Counted from the stretch's first letter, positions 26,845 to 37,314 are shown. The stretch: DNA of 51,582 nucleotides from Levilactobacillus brevis ATCC 14869 = DSM 20054 (GCF_001433855.1 NZ_AZCP01000005.1:95592-147173), one strand, 5' to 3'. Program-made: numbers and translations. Notes: generated by a model not told the origin, from the sequence alone.

Positions 26845-28047
26845 TTGGCTAAATTAACAGTTTCCGATTTAGACTTAAAGGGCAAAAAAGTCCTGATGCG
26901 GGTCGATTTTAACGTCCCAATCAAAGACGGCGTTATTGGTAACGATAACCGGATCGTCGCAGCTTTACCAACCATCAAGTATGTGATTGAACATGGTGGT
27001 AAGGCCATTCTCTTATCCCACTTAGGTCGGATCAAGAAGGAAGAAGACAAGCCTGGTTTGTCCATGCGTCCAGTCGCAGAACGCCTGTCAAACTTGTTAA
27101 ACAAGCCAGTCACTTTCGTTCCAACCACGGAAGGCAAGCAACTTGAAGACGCAATTGATGGCTTAAATGACGGTGATGTTTTGGTTATGGAAAACACGCG
27201 TTATGAAGACGTCAAAGATGGCGAAAACGTTAAGCGTGAATCTGGTAACGACCCTGAATTGGGCAAGTACTGGGCTTCATTGGGTGATGTCTTCGTTAAT
27301 GATGCATTTGGAACGGCGCACCGTTCACATGCTTCTAACGTCGGTATCGCTTCTAACATGAGCCAAACGGCTGCTGGTTTCTTAATGGAAAAGGAAATCA
27401 CCTTTATCGGTGGTGCTGTTGATAACCCAGAACACCCATTTGTTGCCATCCTAGGTGGTGCCAAGGTGTCTGATAAGATCGGTGTTATCGATAACTTGTT
27501 GGCTAAAGCTGATAAGATTCTTATCGGTGGTGGGATGACCTACACCTTCTATGCTGCCAAGGGTATGAAGATTGGGAATTCATTGGTTGAAACGGACAAG
27601 ATTGACTTAGCTAAGGAAATCTTGGACAAGGCCGGCGACAAGTTGGTCTTACCAGTTGATTCCGTGGTTGCTGAGAAGTTTGACAACGACGCACCACACA
27701 AGACAGTCGAAGGCGATGTGCCAGATGGCTACATGGCTTTGGATATCGGCCCTAAGTCAGTTGCTGAATTCAAGGATGTCTTGAAGGATGCGAAGACGGT
27801 TGTTTGGAACGGCCCAATGGGTGTCTTTGAAATGAGCAACTATGCCGAAGGAACTTTGGAAATTGGGAAGTTCTTGGGTACGTTGACGAATGCTAAGACC
27901 ATTGTCGGTGGTGGTGATTCCACTGCTGCTGTTCAACAACTTGGTGTTGCTGACAAGCTTTCCCACATTTCTACTGGTGGTGGCGCTTCTCTGGAATACC
28001 TTGAAGGTAAGACGTTACCAGGAATTGCTGCAATTTCTGATAAATAA
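26845..28047 (+). CDS. pgk: Phosphoglycerate kinase
   Basis: Transfers phosphate from 1,3-bisphosphoglycerate to ADP. Conserved blocks: [13 protein letters not shown] (N-terminal substrate loop), [42 protein letters not shown], and the nucleotide-site GPMGVFE and GGGDSTAAV. 400 residues. The start is TTG, with CAAGGAGG eight bases before it, and [13 protein letters not shown] matches the family N-terminus. High-expression codon use. Confidence 0.97.
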   Translation: MAKLTVSDLDLKGKKVLMRVDFNVPIKDGVIGNDNRIVAALPTIKYVIEHGGKAILLSHLGRIKKEEDKPGLSMRPVAERLSNLLNKPVTFVPTTEGKQLEDAIDGLNDGDVLVMENTRYEDVKDGENVKRESGNDPELGKYWASLGDVFVNDAFGTAHRSHASNVGIASNMSQTAAGFLMEKEITFIGGAVDNPEHPFVAILGGAKVSDKIGVIDNLLAKADKILIGGGMTYTFYAAKGMKIGNSLVETDKIDLAKEILDKAGDKLVLPVDSVVAEKFDNDAPHKTVEGDVPDGYMALDIGPKSVAEFKDVLKDAKTVVWNGPMGVFEMSNYAEGTLEIGKFLGTLTNAKTIVGGGDSTAAVQQLGVADKLSHISTGGGASLEYLEGKTLPGIAAISDK

Positions 28048-28057
28048 ATTAATGAAG

Positions 28058-28086
28058 AGCTGTGGTGGGTGTCACCATGGCTTTTT
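28058..28086 (+). terminator. Terminator between pgk and tpiA
   Basis: AGCTGTGGTG pairs with CACCATGGCT (two wobbles) around a 5-base loop, followed by five T. It would lower read-through into tpiA. Confidence 0.78.
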
Positions 28087-28191
28087 GTTGTGATTGCTAC
28101 TACCAATAAAGAGTCTTCGCTGGCTAATCCGGCGGGAATTCGGTAAGATGGTGAGCGTAATCAATTTATTATTTAGAAGGGGTGGATGAGG

Positions 28192-28950
28192 TTGCGAATA
28201 CCACTCATTGCTGGCAATTGGAAAATGAATAAGTCGGTCACTGAGGCACGTCAATTCATCGATGCCGTACAGGGTCAATTACCGCAGGCAGATGTTATTG
28301 AAACGGCCGTGGCGGCGCCAGCGTTGTTTTTACAAACGATGCTGGATGCCAATGCTGAAGGGACACTGCGAATTGCTGCAGAAACCTGTTACTACGAAGA
28401 TGAAGGGGCCTATACGGGAGAAACCAGCCCACGGGCACTTCATGAAATGGGGATTCCCTACACGATCGTGGGTCATTCGGAACGTCGCCGGTACTTTAAT
28501 GAGACCGATGATGTGATTAATCGTAAGGTGCAAGCGGTCTTTCGTAACGGCATGACACCTATTCTGTGTTGTGATGAAACGATGGGTCGGCGAACCGCTG
28601 GTGAAAAGATCCATTGGGTCGTTAATCAAGTTTCAGCAGCCTTAAAAGGGGTTAGTGCCGAAGATGCCGCTAAGATCGTCGTTGCTTACGAACCTAGCTG
28701 GGCGATTGGTAGTGGCACCTCAGCATCATCTGATCAGGCCGAAGAGGGTTGTTATTTGATTCGGCAGACACTAGCTGACATCTACTCGGATGATTTGGCC
28801 AACGGTGTGCGGGTATTGTATGGTGGTAGTGTGAAGCCAGATAATATTGCCGGTTTGATGGCTAAATCAAATGTGGATGGTGTGTTAGCGGGTGGTTCCA
28901 GTTTGGATGAAACCTCATTTATTCAGCTGGCTAACTACCAAAATTTGTAA
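28192..28950 (+). CDS. tpiA: Triosephosphate isomerase (divergent)
   Basis: Interconverts dihydroxyacetone phosphate and glyceraldehyde-3-phosphate. Catalytic residues are kept: Lys in AGNWKMN, His in VGHSERR and Glu in VVAYEPSW. Several usually constant positions differ: loop 6 reads AIGSGTSA instead of AIGTGK(T/S)A, the AQN segment is AET, and PILCVGE is PILCCDE. I choose TTG at 28192, behind AAGGGG, because it gives [13 protein letters not shown] and the standard 252 residues; the ATG at 28186 is only three bases from AAGGGGTGG. It lies in the usual place between pgk and eno. Confidence 0.92.
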   Translation: MRIPLIAGNWKMNKSVTEARQFIDAVQGQLPQADVIETAVAAPALFLQTMLDANAEGTLRIAAETCYYEDEGAYTGETSPRALHEMGIPYTIVGHSERRRYFNETDDVINRKVQAVFRNGMTPILCCDETMGRRTAGEKIHWVVNQVSAALKGVSAEDAAKIVVAYEPSWAIGSGTSASSDQAEEGCYLIRQTLADIYSDDLANGVRVLYGGSVKPDNIAGLMAKSNVDGVLAGGSSLDETSFIQLANYQNL

Positions 28951-28966
28951 TTCGGTCAAAATGTGA

Positions 28967-28995
28967 TTGAAAGTTCAAAGTTAAACTTATAGAAT
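28967..28995 (+). promoter_or_regulatory. eno promoter
   Basis: TTGAAA, a 17-bp spacer and TAGAAT. A small hairpin (CATGGGA/TCCCGTG, about 29000-29027) lies in the leader before the ribosome site. Confidence 0.82.
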
Positions 28996-29042
28996 GAAAC
29001 ATGGGATTGTCGTTTTGTTCCCGTGAAGCCAAACACTCATAA

Positions 29043-30377
<1,335 letters not shown>

Positions 30378-30392
30378 GCTAAAGTGAAAATG

Positions 30393-30429
30393 AAGAAGCA
30401 GACCCAGCGATGGGTTTGCTTCTTTTTTT
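30393..30429 (+). terminator. Intrinsic terminator after eno
   Basis: AAGAAGCAGACCCA pairs with TGGGTTTGCTTCTT around a GCGA loop, followed by a T-run of seven. Confidence 0.93.
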
Positions 30430-30488
30430 GTTGTTTGGCATGCCTAGTCTTAATTTCTACGGAGTTATTGCTAACGAGGGAGGAATTG

Positions 30489-31580
30489 ATGATGAAATGG
30501 CATCGAATAGTGCGTCACCTAGCCGTGATCTTAACGGGAATGGTTTGGGGAAGTCAGAGCCTGAGCGCTCAGGCTGCTGAACCGTACGAGTTGGAGATCA
30601 TGTATAAAGTTGAAGCGCGTGATGAATTGGGCGTTAAAGCTTCACGTGTCTTTGCGACGGTTAAGCAGCAAGTGATTCCAGGGGAACCATTTCCCGGGCA
30701 CCCCCAGTTATCACAGTTAAAACCGTTATATATACCACCTGCGGCCGATCGTCCAGGTAGTAGCGCTAGAATAATTCGCTATGTAGCGATGGAATACAAC
30801 GTGGCCAAAGTCCATTTGCGCTTCGTTGATGAACAAAAGACCGTTGTCAGTCAGCGTGAATCAAAGGCACCGCTGCAAATTGGTGGACTCGTCTATATCA
30901 CAGCACCAACCGGGTACCAACTGGCGGCCTCACAAGTCGCTGAACGATTTGCGTTACAGCCGGAAGACACGTGGACCATTGGGGTTCAGAAAGTGACGGG
31001 CGCCGAAACGCCATCTGGTGGGGATAAACCTACACCACCAGATCCAGCTCCTGAGCCAGTTACGCCAGATATTCCCAAGCCACAACCAACACCTGAACCG
31101 CCAACGCCAGATATTCCCAAACCGCAACCAAATCCCTTGCCGATGCCACAGCCGACCCCGACACCAATGCCGCAGCCCATTTTAGATCAGACGACTGTTG
31201 GAGCGACAGGAGATAAGCCAACTAAACAGCCAACGCCAGTTCGTCCCCCGGTTTCGGTTGGTCATCAAGCTCCGCGTGATTGGTGGCAGTCCATTCCGAC
31301 GGCTCAAGCATCAAAACAAGGCCTACACTCACCGTCTATGACCAAGCCTAAAGAATTTAGGGACAATCATCGCCGGGTACGGAATACACGGACTTCGCGA
31401 TTACGGACAGCCAGAGCGCCCGTGCCAAGTTCTGATACTGCAACAGCTAAGGCGACAACACTCCATGCAACTCGTCGGCTGCCCCAGACCAACGAACGGG
31501 CAAGTGCCGCAAGTTGGTGGGGATTCGCCGGTATTTGGGGATGTTTAGGATACGTTGTCTATCGGCGAATTCGTTTTTAA
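30489..31580 (+). CDS. LPQTNE-anchored surface protein with MucBP-like domain
   Basis: A 363-residue secreted protein with a sortase signal. Signal peptide 1-29 (basic start, hydrophobic LAVILTGMVW, cleavage after AQA). A beta-rich region follows; residues about 106-170 (KVHLRFVDEQ...GGLVYITAPTGYQL...TWTIGVQKV) resemble one MucBP unit. A proline-rich spacer (about 175-245) contains PDIPKPQP twice. LPQTNE at about 331-336 is followed by a hydrophobic segment and the basic tail RRIRF. The open frame reaches back to 30384, but that part overlaps the eno terminator; the ATG at 30489 has GGGAGGA. Binding target unknown. Confidence 0.82.
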   Translation: MMKWHRIVRHLAVILTGMVWGSQSLSAQAAEPYELEIMYKVEARDELGVKASRVFATVKQQVIPGEPFPGHPQLSQLKPLYIPPAADRPGSSARIIRYVAMEYNVAKVHLRFVDEQKTVVSQRESKAPLQIGGLVYITAPTGYQLAASQVAERFALQPEDTWTIGVQKVTGAETPSGGDKPTPPDPAPEPVTPDIPKPQPTPEPPTPDIPKPQPNPLPMPQPTPTPMPQPILDQTTVGATGDKPTKQPTPVRPPVSVGHQAPRDWWQSIPTAQASKQGLHSPSMTKPKEFRDNHRRVRNTRTSRLRTARAPVPSSDTATAKATTLHATRRLPQTNERASAASWWGFAGIWGCLGYVVYRRIRF

Positions 31581-31604
31581 TCTTAGAAATATGTGTGCTA
31601 AACT
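31576..31604 (+). promoter_or_regulatory. Candidate promoter of the ClC gene
   Basis: An extended -10, TGCTAAACT at 31596-31604, has the poor -35 TTTAAT at 31576 with 17-bp spacing. It overlaps the stop codon of the surface protein gene. Confidence 0.45.
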
Positions 31605-31646
31605 GGTAAATAGACATTTATTTACTAGTGGGGGTGCAAGCGACTC

Positions 31647-33203
31647 ATGAAACACCAGCAACGAACACAGCATGATCTAACCCGACTAAATGCCATTGTT
31701 TTGGGGTGTTTAGTCGGGTTATTTGCCGGAATTGTCGTTAGTACGTTCCGATTGATTATTGAACATCTTTTAAGCTTGGTTCAGGCAGTCTATGGCTGGT
31801 TGGGTCAGCATCCGTGGGGACTAGTTCCCTGGGCGATTCTATTGGTGTTAATGGCACTTATGATTGGTCATTGGGTCAAACAAACACCGATGATTAAAGG
31901 TTCTGGAATTCCCCAAATTGAAGGGCAATTGGCTGGTGAATTAGACTATGCTTGGTGGCCAGTCCTCTGGAAGAAATTTGTTAGTGGTATTTTAGGCATT
32001 GGGTCCGGGCTATTCTTGGGACGTGAAGGGCCATCAATTCAATTGGGTGGTACCGTGGCTCAGGGGTTGGCAGACCGGCTAGGTTTTAGTGGTAGTCGGC
32101 GTCGTTTGATGATAGCCAGCGGGGCTTCCGCGGGACTTTCCGCGGCTTTTAACGCACCAATCGCGGCAACTTTGTTTATTTTGGAAGAAGTTTATCACAA
32201 CTTTTCAACCTTAGTATGGCTCACATCACTAACAAGTGCCGTTGTTGCCAACTTCGTGTCTAACGAAATTTTTGGATTGACGCCGGTGTTACATATTGTT
32301 TATCGGCAGGCCCTACCGCTGAAATATTATGGCCTGTTACTCCTATTGGGGATCGGTTTAGGCGGGCTAGGCTATGGCTACCAGTGGGTAACGCTCCGTG
32401 TTGGCCACTGGTATGGCCGATTAACTTGGCTGCCACGCCAGTTTGACGGAATCATCCCCTTTTTATTGGTTATTCCAGTGGGACTTTGGTGGCCGATTAC
32501 TTTAGGTGGCGGCAATCAATTGATTGTCCAGTTTGCCCAGCAAACACCGTTATTGGTACCATTAATTGGTTATTTTATTCTCCGGTTTGTCTTTTCGACG
32601 ATTAGCTATGGCTCGGGGCTACCGGGCGGTATTTTTCTGCCTATTTTAACCTTAGGCGCATTGTTGGGCGCTATTGGCGCGCGGTGCTTTGTTGCTGTTG
32701 GTTGGTTACCGACTATGTATGTGGCTAATTTTATGATTTATGCGATGGCTGGTTATTTTGCCGGTATTTCCAAGGCGCCATTTACAGCAATTTTATTAAT
32801 CACTGAAATGGTGGGCACGCTTCAACATTTAATGCCACTGGCAGTGGTGGCAATTGTGGCTTACATTACGGTTGATGTTTTGGGCGGGGCACCAATTTAT
32901 GAAGCCATGCTGCAACAAATGGTGGTTCCCGCAAAGGCCCAGTCAGATGGGCCAACTGATCAATTGGAGTTTCCCGTTAATGAGGGGGCCGGGCTTGCTG
33001 GACGGCAGGTCCGGGACTTAGCTTGGCCACCGGATACCTTACTGGTAGGCATCCGTCGTGGCGAACGACAGGTGATTCCGAACGGTGACACGATCTTAAG
33101 AGCAGGAGATACCCTGTTGATTTTTACCTATCAGCATAATCGGGCATTTGTCCGACAACAACTCACCCACTTAAACGATTCTTCTACCCAGCCGAGCGAT
33201 TAA
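31647..33203 (+). CDS. ClC family H+/Cl- exchange transporter with TrkA-C domain
   Basis: 518 residues with the ClC core of about 10 to 12 hydrophobic helices (about 15-425). Selectivity-filter motifs are present: GSGIPQ, GREGPSIQLG (the gating glutamate) and GGIFLPIL. The intracellular proton glutamate is expected in ILEEVYHNFS. The C-terminus (about 430-510; LAGRQVRDLAWPPDTLLVGIRRGE...LRAGDTLLIF) is an RCK/TrkA-C domain, which in other transporters binds nucleotides such as c-di-AMP. Such exchangers aid acid tolerance or pH control. Start behind TGGGGGTG. Ion specificity is inferred. Confidence 0.9.
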   Translation: MKHQQRTQHDLTRLNAIVLGCLVGLFAGIVVSTFRLIIEHLLSLVQAVYGWLGQHPWGLVPWAILLVLMALMIGHWVKQTPMIKGSGIPQIEGQLAGELDYAWWPVLWKKFVSGILGIGSGLFLGREGPSIQLGGTVAQGLADRLGFSGSRRRLMIASGASAGLSAAFNAPIAATLFILEEVYHNFSTLVWLTSLTSAVVANFVSNEIFGLTPVLHIVYRQALPLKYYGLLLLLGIGLGGLGYGYQWVTLRVGHWYGRLTWLPRQFDGIIPFLLVIPVGLWWPITLGGGNQLIVQFAQQTPLLVPLIGYFILRFVFSTISYGSGLPGGIFLPILTLGALLGAIGARCFVAVGWLPTMYVANFMIYAMAGYFAGISKAPFTAILLITEMVGTLQHLMPLAVVAIVAYITVDVLGGAPIYEAMLQQMVVPAKAQSDGPTDQLEFPVNEGAGLAGRQVRDLAWPPDTLLVGIRRGERQVIPNGDTILRAGDTLLIFTYQHNRAFVRQQLTHLNDSSTQPSD

Positions 33204-33253
33204 CGAAGCCGGGGGCTGGTAAAACGTGGCTGATTATGATAAATTAGATGGAG

Positions 33254-33286
33254 TATAGTTAGACCTATTAGACCTATTCGATAGGT
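33254..33286 (+). promoter_or_regulatory. secG leader: -10 element, tandem 9-mers and hairpin
   Basis: TATAGT at 33254-33259 is a likely -10. The 9-mer AGACCTATT occurs twice in tandem (33261, 33270), and ACCTAT-TCG-ATAGGT (33272-33286) can form a small hairpin just before the AGGAGG site, which might influence secG translation. Confidence 0.5.
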
Positions 33287-33299
33287 AGGAGGCAAATTC

Positions 33300-33536
33300 G
33301 TGTATAACTTTTTAATGACCTGTATTTTAATTGTCGCAGTGCTGATCATTATCGCAGTAATGATGCAGCCCGCCAAGACCAACGACGCGTTATCCGCTTT
33401 ATCTGGTGGTGCGGATGACTTATTTGCAAAGCAGAAACCCCGAGGGTTTGAAGCTTTTATGCAAAAAGTCACAGTTGTTTTGGGAATCCTGTTTTTTGGA
33501 TTGGCAATGGCTTTAGTTTATTTATCATCACACTAG
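33300..33536 (+). CDS. secG: Preprotein translocase subunit SecG
   Basis: 78-residue membrane protein with two hydrophobic helices (about 1-21 and 53-76) and the polar SecG loop MMQPAKTNDALSALSGGADDLFAKQKPRGFE between them. It assists the SecYEG channel. GTG start with TAGGAGG eight bases upstream. Followed by esterase, rnr and smpB, the conserved order in lactobacilli and other Firmicutes. Confidence 0.94.
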   Translation: MYNFLMTCILIVAVLIIIAVMMQPAKTNDALSALSGGADDLFAKQKPRGFEAFMQKVTVVLGILFFGLAMALVYLSSH

Positions 33537-33548
33537 AGTAAAATGTGG

Positions 33549-33581
33549 GCCTCCTGTTTGTTTGTTACAGGGGGCTTTTTT
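33549..33581 (+). terminator. Intrinsic terminator after secG
   Basis: GCCTCCTGT pairs with ACAGGGGGC around a 9-base loop, followed by six T. Confidence 0.83.
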
Positions 33582-33620
33582 ACAGAGTAACTTTAAAATA
33601 GCGGAAAGTGGTGGTTTTAC

Positions 33621-34379
33621 ATGATTCGAAAACCAACCCCGCTCTTCTTTGAGCAGGGACCTCAAGCAGTGATTCTACTGCACGCTTACTCCGGTAGTTC
33701 CAACGACATGCGGTTATTGGCTCGGCGACTTCAGGGCGAGAATTATACCGTCTTGGCGCCCATCTTTTCGGGCCACGCAACCGGCGATCCCGCGGACATT
33801 TTACGGCAGGGCTCACCACAGCAATGGTGGCAGGACACGCAAGCAGCGATTGCCAATTTGCGGCAGCGAGGTTACCAACAGATTGCCATTTTTGGGTTGT
33901 CTTTGGGCGGCCTCTTTGCGACGCGGGCTTTGATGGCTGATCCAGAGTTGCAGGGTGGTGGCACAATTGCGTCGCCCGTTATCTTTCGGGGGCAGACTAA
34001 CGTGCCAGCGGCATTTATGCAAATGGCCCAGGCGGCTTATCAGTCACAAGGGTTGTCAGCCGATGAACAGACTAGGCGCTTGGCCTGGCTGAAGGAACAG
34101 CTGCCAGCACAATTGACAGCAATTCAGGCATTTGCGGATACCACGGCGACCCACTTGGAGCGTGTCAAACAACCGGTCTTTATTGCCCAGGGTGACGCGG
34201 ATCAGATGATTGACCCCCGTTCTGGGCAATGGCTAGCAGATGCTTATCCATCTGAACAAATTGATTTTCATGAGTATGCCGGTGCCGGCCATGTGCTGAC
34301 GGTTAATGCGGCACACCATGCATTGGAAACAGACATTTTGGCGTTTTTACAAACAATCTTTAAAAATAACGAGGAATAG
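33621..34379 (+). CDS. Carboxylesterase (alpha/beta hydrolase, Est30-like)
   Basis: 252 residues with an alpha/beta-hydrolase layout: the oxyanion-hole segment HAYSGSSNDMRLLARRL near the N-terminus, the nucleophile elbow GLSLGG around residue 95-100, an acid in the GDADQMID segment, and the histidine in YAGAGHVLT. The pattern is close to Geobacillus Est30-type carboxylesterases acting on short acyl esters; the natural substrate is unknown. The ATG at 33621 has a weak GGTGG site. It precedes rnr by four bases. Confidence 0.85.
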   Translation: MIRKPTPLFFEQGPQAVILLHAYSGSSNDMRLLARRLQGENYTVLAPIFSGHATGDPADILRQGSPQQWWQDTQAAIANLRQRGYQQIAIFGLSLGGLFATRALMADPELQGGGTIASPVIFRGQTNVPAAFMQMAQAAYQSQGLSADEQTRRLAWLKEQLPAQLTAIQAFADTTATHLERVKQPVFIAQGDADQMIDPRSGQWLADAYPSEQIDFHEYAGAGHVLTVNAAHHALETDILAFLQTIFKNNEE

Positions 34380-34382
34380 ATA

Positions 34383-36776
34383 GTGCAAGATAATACTTTA
34401 AAAACAGATTTAACAGCTTTCTTCCGATCACATTCGGACCAAAGCTATACAGTTGAAGGCATTTCAGATGCGCTCCATTATCACGGTTCAGCTGCATTTA
34501 AGCTCATCGTGCAGGAATTGGCGCAATTAGAACGTGACGGGCTTGTTCAAGTTACCGATCACGGTCATTTCCAATTAGATCCCAGCCAACGAACCTTGAC
34601 GGGAATCTTTCATGGCAATGATAAGGGTTTCGGGTTTGTGGCTTATGATGAAAATAAGATCGAGCCGGACGCTTACATTGCACCTGATAATACCTTGCGG
34701 GCTTTGAATGGCGATACAGTCAAAATCGAAATCATTCGATCAGGCGATCCCAGAAGCGGTAAGGGACCCGAAGGTAAAGTGACCGAAATTGTGGAGCATC
34801 ATTACGAACAAGTTGTCGGTGAGTTTATGCAAACCGACGACGATGCGGGCTACTTGGGACAAGTTCGTTTGACGGACAAGAAGGTCATGAAGTATAAGTT
34901 CTATGTGACCAACGTGGGCTTAAACCCAACTTCGGGCGAAGTTGTTACGGCTGAAATTACGGAATATCCGAGTGCAGAGCATCCCGATGCTATGGTGGGA
35001 ATTGCCAAGCAAGTGATCGGTAGTGTTGATGATCCCGGAATTGATATTTTACAAGTGGTCTACCAACACAACATTCCTTCTGAATTTCCAGAAGAAGTGA
35101 TGCAGGCCGCTGACGAAATTCCCGATCACGTCTTGCCTGAGGAAACCAAAGGCCGTGAAGACATCACTGACCAAGATTTGGTTACCATTGATGGTGAGTC
35201 GTCCAAAGATTTGGATGATGCCGTAACGGTATGGAAGTTGCCTAATGGTAACTATCATTTAGGTGTTCACATTGCTGACGTGTCCCACTATGTCAAGGAA
35301 GATTCTATCTTAGACAAGGAAGCTTACAAGCGGGGAACGAGTGTCTACTTGACCGATCGGGTTATTCCAATGTTACCGCGGCGTTTGTCTAATGGGATTT
35401 GTTCTCTTAACGAGGGTGAACTCCGCTTATGTATGAGCTGTGACATGGAAATCGATCAGTCCGGGAATGTTGTGAAGCACCGGATTCATCCGTCAGTTAT
35501 GCGTTCAAAAGCACGAATGACGTATACGGCGGTTAACCAGGTCTTAGAAGCCCACGATCAATTGACCATGGACCGTTACAAGGAACTGGTGCCAATGTTT
35601 GAAGACATGGGTGACTTACACCGGATTTTGGTCAAGCATCGTAAGCAACGTGGGGCCATTGATTTTGATGACCGTGAAGCTGAAATTATTGTGGATGCAC
35701 AAGGCCACGCCATTGATGTGCAGTTGCGGACTCGTGGAATTGCTGAACGCATGATTGAATCCTTCATGTTGGCAGCTAACGAAACGGTGGCGGAACATTA
35801 TTTCCGGGCGAAGGTACCGTTCTTGTACCGGGTCCACGAAACGCCAGATGGTGATCGGGTCAAGAGTTTCTTCGAATTCTTAACGGCCTTTGGGATCAAT
35901 GTTAAGGGTGATCCTAATCACCTACGGCCAAAGATGTTGCAAGGGGTCTTAAAGCAAGTAGCCGGTAAGCCTGAAGAAACCATGGTGTCGGTTATGATGC
36001 TGCGGAGCTTGAAGCAGGCGCGGTATGCGGATCAATCCTTGGGACACTTTGGGTTGGGTGCGGAATTCTACACCCACTTTACTTCACCAATCCGCCGGTA
36101 TCCTGATACGATGGTTCATCGGATGATTCACTATTATGAAGATCACGGTATTAACGATGCCAGCAAGCAAAAGTTTGCCCCAATTTTGGAAGAAATTGGT
36201 GTTCATACATCTGAGGCTGAACGGCGCGCAATTGATGCAGAACGTGATACGAATGACATGAAGATGGCTGAATATATGGCCGATCATGTGGGCGAAGAGT
36301 TCGATGCGGTTGTTAGTTCGGTCATGAAGTTCGGGATGTTTGTTGAATTACCTAATACGATTGAAGGCTTGATTCATATTAGCCGGATGCAAGATGATTA
36401 CTACGAATATGTTGAAAAGTATATGGCACTGGTTGGTCGGAATACGCGGCGAACTTACCGAATTGGCCAGGAAATTCGGGTCAAGGTCATTCATGTTGAT
36501 AAAGAACAAAGTGAAATTGACTTTGAACTGTTAAATCCAGAGGCCGCACCGGTCAGCGACTTACTGCCGCATCGTGAGCATCGCTCACGTGGTGGCAATT
36601 ATCACGGGCGGAGTAACAACAACCGCAATGGTAATCAGCATGGTGGCAACCATAGTAACGGGAACCACCGGAACAATAACCAACGGTCAACGAATTCGCA
36701 CAATGGTGGCAACCATCGGAATAACAATAACCATGGTGGTCAACAACGGAACAATTCGCAAGGTGGCCGGCACTAA
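34383..36776 (+). CDS. rnr: Ribonuclease R
   Basis: Processive 3'-5' exoribonuclease for structured RNA, working with SmpB-tmRNA. Order: N-terminal winged helix (1-65), cold-shock domains (about 70-220), the RNB catalytic domain with DGESSKDLDDAVTV, RGTSVYLTDRVIPMLP and FTSPIRRYPD, then S1 (GEEFDAVVSSVMKFGMFVEL...GLIHIS). A tail of about 70 residues is made almost entirely of Asn, His, Gly and Arg. GTG start with GAGGA nine bases upstream. 797 residues. smpB follows, as in many Firmicutes. Confidence 0.96.
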   Translation: MQDNTLKTDLTAFFRSHSDQSYTVEGISDALHYHGSAAFKLIVQELAQLERDGLVQVTDHGHFQLDPSQRTLTGIFHGNDKGFGFVAYDENKIEPDAYIAPDNTLRALNGDTVKIEIIRSGDPRSGKGPEGKVTEIVEHHYEQVVGEFMQTDDDAGYLGQVRLTDKKVMKYKFYVTNVGLNPTSGEVVTAEITEYPSAEHPDAMVGIAKQVIGSVDDPGIDILQVVYQHNIPSEFPEEVMQAADEIPDHVLPEETKGREDITDQDLVTIDGESSKDLDDAVTVWKLPNGNYHLGVHIADVSHYVKEDSILDKEAYKRGTSVYLTDRVIPMLPRRLSNGICSLNEGELRLCMSCDMEIDQSGNVVKHRIHPSVMRSKARMTYTAVNQVLEAHDQLTMDRYKELVPMFEDMGDLHRILVKHRKQRGAIDFDDREAEIIVDAQGHAIDVQLRTRGIAERMIESFMLAANETVAEHYFRAKVPFLYRVHETPDGDRVKSFFEFLTAFGINVKGDPNHLRPKMLQGVLKQVAGKPEETMVSVMMLRSLKQARYADQSLGHFGLGAEFYTHFTSPIRRYPDTMVHRMIHYYEDHGINDASKQKFAPILEEIGVHTSEAERRAIDAERDTNDMKMAEYMADHVGEEFDAVVSSVMKFGMFVELPNTIEGLIHISRMQDDYYEYVEKYMALVGRNTRRTYRIGQEIRVKVIHVDKEQSEIDFELLNPEAAPVSDLLPHREHRSRGGNYHGRSNNNRNGNQHGGNHSNGNHRNNNQRSTNSHNGGNHRNNNNHGGQQRNNSQGGRH
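36577..36773 (+). repeat. Low-complexity Asn/His/Gly-coding repeat in the rnr 3' end
   Basis: The DNA that codes the RNase R tail is built of short degenerate units of AAC/AAT, CAC/CAT and GGT/GGC codons. The 14-mer ATGGTGGCAACCAT occurs twice (36640 and 36703). Such runs change length easily by slippage. Confidence 0.8.
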
Positions 36777-36791
36777 GCGAGGTGACACAAC

Positions 36792-37265
36792 TTGGCAAAA
36801 AAGAAGTCCAAGAAAACACCAGATAATGTTTTAGCGCAGAACCGTAAGGCCCGTCATGATTACACCGTGTTAGAAACGGTCGAGGCTGGTATTGCTTTGA
36901 CTGGAACGGAAATCAAGTCGGTGCGCGAACGACGGGTTAACTTGCAAGATGGTTTTGCCCAAATTCGCAATAATGAAGCTTGGCTCATGAATGTCCACAT
37001 TAGTGAGTATGTTCAAGGAAACCGATTTAACCATGATCCATTGCGTAACCGCAAGCTCTTGTTGCATAAAAAGGAGATTCGGCGGTTAGGGCAGGCGACC
37101 ATGGATAAAGGGGTAACGTTGGTACCATTGCGGATGTATCTTAAGCATGGTTTTGCCAAGGTCCTCATCGGGGTAGCCCAAGGTAAACGTGAATTTGATA
37201 AGCGAGAAACCATTAAACGCCGTGAACAAGATCGACAAATTGCACGGGTGATGAAGCATTATTAA
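36792..37265 (+). CDS. smpB: SsrA-binding protein SmpB
   Basis: Partner of tmRNA in rescuing stalled ribosomes. 157 residues: a basic N-terminus ([11 protein letters not shown]), [49 protein letters not shown], and the basic tail [27 protein letters not shown] start, with GAGGTGA upstream. Sixteen bases after rnr, so cotranscribed. The tmRNA gene itself is not in this window. Confidence 0.96.
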   Translation: MAKKKSKKTPDNVLAQNRKARHDYTVLETVEAGIALTGTEIKSVRERRVNLQDGFAQIRNNEAWLMNVHISEYVQGNRFNHDPLRNRKLLLHKKEIRRLGQATMDKGVTLVPLRMYLKHGFAKVLIGVAQGKREFDKRETIKRREQDRQIARVMKHY

Positions 37266-37272
37266 TACTGAG

Positions 37273-37314
37273 AGGAGACAACAGGACGTGGTTCGTTTGG
37301 TTGTCTCCTTTTTT
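37273..37314 (+). terminator. Intrinsic terminator after smpB
   Basis: AGGAGACAAC pairs perfectly with GTTGTCTCCT around a loop of 17 bases, followed by six T. Confidence 0.9.

Noticed and set aside
30384-30488. N-terminal extension of the surface protein frame, starting at 30384
   Set aside because: It overlaps the enolase terminator hairpin, has no ribosome site, and the ATG at 30489 gives a proper signal peptide behind GGGAGGA.
33200-33472. 90-codon minus-strand open frame over secG
   Set aside because: Antisense to secG and its leader; no supporting signal.
36553-36834. Overlapping open frames on both strands at the rnr 3' end
   Set aside because: They arise from the low-complexity Asn/His/Gly codon repeats and begin without ribosome sites.
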